A stretch of 10,551 bases of DNA from Moraxellaceae bacterium. GTDB taxonomy: Bacteria > Pseudomonadota > Gammaproteobacteria > Pseudomonadales > Moraxellaceae. Below, piece by piece: positions 6,593 through 10,551 of the stretch (the first letter of the stretch is position 1; each line of letters begins with the position of its first letter). A model generated the notes under the pieces. The model saw only the letters and a program-made list of their open reading frames with translations. It made no database searches and was not told where the DNA came from. The stretch is from positions 1-10,551 of the forward strand of contig JAUXNL010000173.1 of assembly GCA_030684415.1 (NCBI GenBank). The letters are read 5' to 3'. The position numbers were made by a program, and so were the translations under genes.

Positions 6593-9064
6593 TCAACGCC
6601 GACGACGCGCCTGCTTGGCCGGCGCCGTTTCCGGCTGACGTGGTTTGGGGCGCTCTTCTTCATCATCGTCATCATCACGCTTTTCAGCCTGACGCCAGAC
6701 TTCCATGCGCGCGGCAACCTTGCCGAAAACAGAGGCCTCGGGAAACGCGCCATCTTTGCCCAGCTTGCCGGCAGGCAGACCCAGCAACAACTCGATCGCC
6801 TCTTCGACACGCGCTACGGCATAAATCACGAAAGTTTTTGCTTTGACCGCCGCCAACACATCTTCGCGCAGCATCAAGTGCCGCACGTTCTGCACCGGAA
6901 TGATCACTGCCTGCGGCCCTTTGAAGCCCTTGAGCTGGCAGGCCGCGTAAAAGCCTTCGATTTTTTCGTTCACGCCGCCAATCGGCTGCACTTCACCAAA
7001 CTGGTTCATGGAACCGGTAATCGCGATGTGCTGGCGCACCGGCAACTTGGCAATCGCCGACAGCAAGCCACAGAGCTCGCCCAGCGAGGCGCTGTCGCCA
7101 TCCACACCGCCATAAGACTGCTCAAAGGCAATATTGGCAGCAAAGCGCAAGGCATGTTCAGCACCAAAAACAGACTTGAGATAACTCGACAGGATCAGCA
7201 CGCCCTTGGAGTGAATGGCGCCGCCGAGATCCACGTCACGCTCGATGTCGGTGATATCGCCATGACCGTAATGCGCTGTCACGGAAATACGCGACGGCAT
7301 GCCGAATTCGGCATCGGCATACTGCACCACTGTCAGGCCGTTGACCTGACCGATCATTTCACCTTCGCCGGTAAACAGTTGCGTGCCCTTGGCAATTTCT
7401 TCCATATAGAGCTTGCGCAGCCGCTCATGGCGACGCTCCTGCCCCTCCAGCGCCTGCTGGATGTGCGTGTTGCGGATGACGCGGGCGCCATCGAGGCCCG
7501 CCCAGTAATTGGCCTCGCGCAAAAGATCGCCCACGCTGGCGGCATGCAGTGAGAGCTTTTCCTGATCTTCGGCCTCGCGTGCAGACTCCTCCACCAGCCG
7601 CATGACCGCGCCCCGGTCCAGCGGCGCCAGGCTTTCTTTCTGCACAAAGTCAGCGAGGAAGTGCGCGTACTTGCGCTCGTTTTCACGTGTGCGCGGCATG
7701 CTGTTTTCGAAGTCGGCGCGCATTTTGAAAAACTCGCCCAACTCCGGATCAAACTGCTGCAGCAGATAGAACGTTTCCCGATCCCCCAGCAGCACTACCT
7801 TCACCTTGAAGGGAATACCGTCCGGCTCCAGCGAAATGGTGCCTGTCAGCGTCAGCATCTGCTCCAGCGATGACAGCTTCAGCGATTTCGAACGCAGCGC
7901 GCGCTTGAGCCCCTGCCAGGCATAGGGCTGCTCCAGCACCTGCTCGGCCTCCAGCAACAGATAGCCACCGTTCGCCCGATGCAGCGCGCCCGCACGAATC
8001 AAGGTGAAGTCGGTCGCCACAGTACCCATATAGGTCACCTGCTCGACATGGCCCATCAGGTTGTAGTGCGTCGGCAAATCCTCGAAGACCACCGGTGCGC
8101 CAGCCTCAGGATTGTTGCTCACCACCACGTTCACCTGATAGCGCGAAGGCGCGGCATTCGGGTTTTCCGTGCTGACCGTGGCCACCACATCCTGCTGCGC
8201 TTCCTGCGTATTCAGGATCAGTTCGACATTTTCGATAACGTCTTTTTCGTAAGCCCGCAGATAGTCGAGGAATTTGGGATGAGCCTTGTACTGGCTGCGG
8301 ATTTTTTCCAGATGCGAGGCAATCGCGCGTGATGACACTTCGTCATTGAGCTGACGCAGCTTGTCACGGTTCTGCTCTTCCGCCTGATTCAGGCCACGCG
8401 CCACTTTGCGCAAGCGCGTTTCCATGTCGGCCATGACCCGCTTGAGGCGTTCCTGCTCTTTCTTGGCCAGCGTGTTGAAGGCCTCGACACTCATGACCTC
8501 GCCCTGCTCGTTCATGGGCGAAAAGCCATAGCCACCGGGCGTGCGCAATACCAGCTTCACGCCTTTTTTCTCGCCCTCTTGCGCGAGGCTCGACAATGCA
8601 TCCTGCTGCGCACGCGAAAGCTCACCCTTGAGGCTTTCCATGCGTTCGAAATACTGCTCGCTATCAAACGCGGCAATCACCGCCATGGAAATGTCGCGCC
8701 AGAGCTTGCCCATGTCGCGCTTCACTTCAATGCCGGTGCCCGCCGGAAACTCCAGCGCCACCGGATAACGAGGCTCGGCAAAGTTGTTGACATAGCACCA
8801 GTCGGACGGTGCCGGGGCACGCTTCGCCACGTCGGCCAGATAGCGCTTGATCATCGTGCGCTTGCCCAGACCGCTCGCTCCTACGGCGAAGATGTTGTAG
8901 CCGTCATGCGGCAGGGCCACAGCCATACCAACGGCTTCCTTGGCCCGTTCCTGACCCAGAAAATCATTGAAAGGCGCGCACTCTTTTGTCGTGCGGAAAC
9001 TGAAATCAGCGGCCTTGCAGGCCTTGTAAAGCTGGCCGAGTGCCAGCGGTTTTGCGATTGCCAT
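6593..9064 (-). CDS. LonB/LonC-like ATP-dependent Lon-family protease (S16)
   Basis: An 823-residue cytoplasmic AAA+ Ser-Lys protease of the Lon family that lacks the classical Lon N-terminal substrate domain. The start fits the family (LGQLYKAC then FRTTKECAPF). Walker A is GASGLGKRT (62-70, Lys68), and it is followed by DWCYVNNFAEPRYP. A long charged helical insertion spans about 120-265. The Walker B-like region ANGGYLLLEAE ends near 374 and has Glu372 where I would expect an Asp. The protease domain has GDSAS (Ser658) and GGVNEK (Lys701), spaced 43 residues apart as in E. coli Lon (679/722). The tail is acidic (DDDDDEEE) and then basic (QARRRR). I chose the ATG at 9064 because AGGA lies 10 bases upstream and the family N-terminus begins there. 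A GTG at 9094 in the same frame overlaps the thioesterase stop and would add 10 residues, but it has no ribosome site. It is probably co-transcribed with the thioesterase gene. Confidence 0.94.
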   Translation of the reverse strand: MAIAKPLALGQLYKACKAADFSFRTTKECAPFNDFLGQERAKEAVGMAVALPHDGYNIFAVGASGLGKRTMIKRYLADVAKRAPAPSDWCYVNNFAEPRYPVALEFPAGTGIEVKRDMGKLWRDISMAVIAAFDSEQYFERMESLKGELSRAQQDALSSLAQEGEKKGVKLVLRTPGGYGFSPMNEQGEVMSVEAFNTLAKKEQERLKRVMADMETRLRKVARGLNQAEEQNRDKLRQLNDEVSSRAIASHLEKIRSQYKAHPKFLDYLRAYEKDVIENVELILNTQEAQQDVVATVSTENPNAAPSRYQVNVVVSNNPEAGAPVVFEDLPTHYNLMGHVEQVTYMGTVATDFTLIRAGALHRANGGYLLLEAEQVLEQPYAWQGLKRALRSKSLKLSSLEQMLTLTGTISLEPDGIPFKVKVVLLGDRETFYLLQQFDPELGEFFKMRADFENSMPRTRENERKYAHFLADFVQKESLAPLDRGAVMRLVEESAREAEDQEKLSLHAASVGDLLREANYWAGLDGARVIRNTHIQQALEGQERRHERLRKLYMEEIAKGTQLFTGEGEMIGQVNGLTVVQYADAEFGMPSRISVTAHYGHGDITDIERDVDLGGAIHSKGVLILSSYLKSVFGAEHALRFAANIAFEQSYGGVDGDSASLGELCGLLSAIAKLPVRQHIAITGSMNQFGEVQPIGGVNEKIEGFYAACQLKGFKGPQAVIIPVQNVRHLMLREDVLAAVKAKTFVIYAVARVEEAIELLLGLPAGKLGKDGAFPEASVFGKVAARMEVWRQAEKRDDDDDEEERPKPRQPETAPAKQARRRR

Positions 9065-9090
9065 CGTGCAACGTTCCTGATGAGTCAAAG

Positions 9091-9513
9091 TCACGCGCGG
9101 CCGTCGGGCGGCAGCGCGTACGTTCCAGTGGCATGAGCAACCACGTCGGGGCTGCCTTCTGAGTAAATCTTTACGTCCATCACTACGGTGCGCCGGCCCA
9201 TTTTCAGTATCTCGGCACGCGCCAGCAGGTCGGCCGGCATGGGCCGGCGCATGAAGTTTATGTTGAGATTCTGGGTCAGGGCCATTTCCACCCGCCCGAG
9301 CCGCGACAGCACGGCGGCGTACATGGCCGAATCTGCCAGCGCCATCATCGTCGGCCCGGACAGGCTCCCTCCCGGACGCAACTGACCGGCATCGTAGACA
9401 TTACGGCACAGCACGCCATCCGGCGTTACCGCTTCTACCCGGAAACCGGTGCCGGCCGCGCCGGGCACGCCCTGCCGGATGAGGGCGGTGATGTCTTCTG
9501 GGCTGAAGGTCAT
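9091..9513 (-). CDS. PaaI-family hotdog-fold acyl-CoA thioesterase
   Basis: A 140-residue single hotdog-domain protein of the PaaI/DUF4442-like thioesterase type, expected to hydrolyse an acyl-CoA in the cytoplasm; the substrate cannot be told from sequence. The central helix region is LRPGGSLSGPTMMALADSAMYAAV (about 45-68, given here as adjoining motifs: LRPGGSLSGPT and MMALADSAMYAAV), with the likely catalytic Asp61. The usual HGG motif reads PGG here. LNINFMRRPMPADLL and the closing strand VVAHATGTYALP are typical of the fold. The ATG at 9513 gives a normal family length and the usual N-terminus, although no clear Shine-Dalgarno precedes it. The frame is open further upstream to 9699, but that part crosses the divergent promoter region and resembles nothing. 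The stop (TGA 9093-9091) is 27 bases from the Lon-like ATG. Confidence 0.88.
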   Translation of the reverse strand: MTFSPEDITALIRQGVPGAAGTGFRVEAVTPDGVLCRNVYDAGQLRPGGSLSGPTMMALADSAMYAAVLSRLGRVEMALTQNLNINFMRRPMPADLLARAEILKMGRRTVVMDVKIYSEGSPDVVAHATGTYALPPDGRA

Positions 9514-9584
9514 GGAGGGAACATTCCAGAGGGGGGTGATGGGCGGGGAGTCGTGCCGGACCCAAGAAGTACGGGGCCGCCGCG

Positions 9585-9590
9585 AGTGTA
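9585..9590 (-). promoter_or_regulatory. Possible -10 box for the thioesterase-Lon unit
   Basis: The minus strand reads GG-TACACT-CGCGGC, with the hexamer at 9590-9585 (4/6 to TATAAT) and a GC-rich discriminator after it. It would start transcription near 9578, about 65 bases before the thioesterase ATG. No convincing -35 sits at the right distance, so this is tentative. Confidence 0.3.
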
Positions 9591-9636
9591 CCCGAGCCGG
9601 GCCGGACAGGCACAGCCAGCTCCTTCCCACCCATGG

Positions 9637-9663
9637 CTTGCCGGGTAGCGCTTCCCTTACAAT
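9637..9663 (+). promoter_or_regulatory. Predicted promoter for proS
   Basis: TACAAT (9658-9663, 5/6 to TATAAT) stands about 39 bases before the proS ATG and is followed by a GC-rich discriminator, CCGCGGC. The upstream CTTGCC (9637-9642) is a partial -35 at 15 bp spacing. The -10 is good and the -35 is weak. A GC-rich discriminator is a known feature of promoters for translation genes under stringent (ppGpp) control; applying that here is inference. Confidence 0.45.
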
Positions 9664-9701
9664 CCGCGGCCTTCCATTCAACAAACTTCCCAGGAACACC
9701 C

Positions 9702-10551
9702 ATGCGCGTCAGCCGCCTCATGCTCGCCACCCTGCGCGAAACGCCCGCCGATGCGGAAGTCATTTCCCACCAGCTCATGCTGCGGGCCGGGATGATCCGC
9801 AAGCTCGCCAGCGGCCTCTATAACTGGCTGCCGCTAGGGCACCGCGTGCTGAAGAAGGTCGAAAACATCGTGCGCGAGGAAATGAACCGTGCCGGCGCAC
9901 TGGAAGTCCTGATGCCGGTGACGCAACCGGCCGAGCTCTGGGAAGAATCCGGCCGCTATGTGCAGTACGGCCCTGAACTGCTGCGTTTCCGTGACCGCCA
10001 CGACCGTCCGTTTGTGCTCGGCCCCACGCATGAAGAGGTCATTACCGACCTAGCCCGCAACGAACTGCACAGCTACAAGCAGTTGCCGGTCAACCTCTAC
10101 CAGATCCAGACCAAGTTCCGTGACGAAATCCGCCCACGTTTCGGCGTCATGCGTTCACGCGAATTCATCATGAAAGATGCGTATTCCTTCCACCCCGACC
10201 AGGCCTCGCTGCAAGAAACCTATGACGTGATGTACGCGACCTACTGTCGCATCTTCACGCGCCTCGGGCTGGACTTCCGGCCCGTGCAGGCTGACACCGG
10301 CTCCATCGGCGGCACCGGCTCGCACGAGTTCCATGTGCTGGCGGGTTCGGGAGAAGACGACATCGCCTTCTCCAATGGCTCCGACTACGCCGCCAATATC
10401 GAGATGGCCGAAGCACTGGCGCCCGCCGCACCGCGCGCAAACCCCACCGCCGCCATGCACGACGTCAGCACGCCCACGCAAACCGCCTGTGCCGATGTGG
10501 CCGCCCTGCTCGGCATTACGATCACAAGCACGGTGAAAGCCGTGGCCGTCG
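9702..10551 (+). CDS. proS: ProS, prolyl-tRNA synthetase (C-terminal half cut off by window edge)
   Basis: A class II aminoacyl-tRNA synthetase that attaches proline to tRNA-Pro in the cytoplasm. The visible 283 residues are half of a protein usually about 570 long. They begin MRVSRLMLATLRETPADAEV, the standard start of the bacterial type. Motif 1 lies at about 38-72 and ends VLMP. The proline-site region GPTHEE is at 108-113, and motif 2 is FRDEIRPRFGVMRSREF (139-155). GSIGGTGSHEFHVLA (200-214) leads into the inserted editing (INS) domain from about residue 224, which marks the long bacterial form that can clear Ala-tRNA-Pro. The INS domain runs out of the window. The ATG at 9702 has AGGAA 5 bases upstream. 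The gene is divergent from the thioesterase-Lon unit. Confidence 0.97.
   Translation, partial: MRVSRLMLATLRETPADAEVISHQLMLRAGMIRKLASGLYNWLPLGHRVLKKVENIVREEMNRAGALEVLMPVTQPAELWEESGRYVQYGPELLRFRDRHDRPFVLGPTHEEVITDLARNELHSYKQLPVNLYQIQTKFRDEIRPRFGVMRSREFIMKDAYSFHPDQASLQETYDVMYATYCRIFTRLGLDFRPVQADTGSIGGTGSHEFHVLAGSGEDDIAFSNGSDYAANIEMAEALAPAAPRANPTAAMHDVSTPTQTACADVAALLGITITSTVKAVAV

Noticed and set aside
6878..7552. Plus-strand frame of 224 codons inside the Lon-like gene
   Set aside because: Antisense shadow of a well-supported protease-domain sequence.
9065..9094. GTG start at 9094 for the Lon-like protease
   Set aside because: No Shine-Dalgarno precedes it, and the family N-terminus begins near the ATG at 9064, which has AGGA upstream. 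It is kept only as a possible alternative.
9514..9699. N-terminal extension of the thioesterase
   Set aside because: It spans the divergent promoter region and is Pro/Arg-rich without similarity to the fold. The family length fits a start at 9513.

Overview
The window is GC-rich chromosomal DNA (roughly 60% GC by eye) carrying ordinary housekeeping and envelope genes. FadB, full-length DsbD, a YqcC/DUF446 protein, a LonB/LonC-type Lon protease and a bacterial-type ProS together point to a Gammaproteobacterium. I cannot place it below class with confidence. No tRNA, rRNA, CRISPR array, transposase or phage gene is visible.

Layout from left to right. (1) 1-1750, minus strand: most of fadB, the alpha subunit of the fatty-acid beta-oxidation complex, cut at the left edge so that its C-terminus is missing. 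(2) 1751-2357: a gap of about 600 bases with a plausible fadB promoter, a nested hairpin in its leader, and a hairpin-rich non-coding stretch. (3) 2358-4014, minus strand: a two-gene unit made of a secreted helical protein resembling the PilJ-type sensor N-terminal domain and, downstream, a membrane-anchored prohibitin/SPFH protein, separated by a small terminator-like hairpin. (4) 4015-4188: a divergent promoter region. (5) 4189-6353, plus strand: dsbD (periplasmic disulfide reduction) translationally coupled to a yqcC-like gene by a 4-base overlap. (6) 6354-6592: a convergent intergenic region with two long inverted repeats. The first is a perfect 25-bp-stem palindrome that should be a bidirectional terminator. 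(7) 6593-9513, minus strand: a PaaI-type hotdog thioesterase gene followed by a LonB/LonC-like protease gene. (8) 9514-9701: a second divergent promoter region. (9) 9702-10551, plus strand: the N-terminal part of proS (prolyl-tRNA synthetase), cut at the right edge.

The themes are fatty-acid/acyl-CoA metabolism (FadB, the thioesterase), protein quality control (the Lon-family protease, the prohibitin, DsbD) and translation (ProS). I see no evidence that they form one pathway, and no convincing new multi-gene system. The items most worth a second look are the paired inverted repeats at 6380-6512, the uncharacterised PilJ-like secreted protein next to a prohibitin, and the hairpin-rich gap at 2070-2350.
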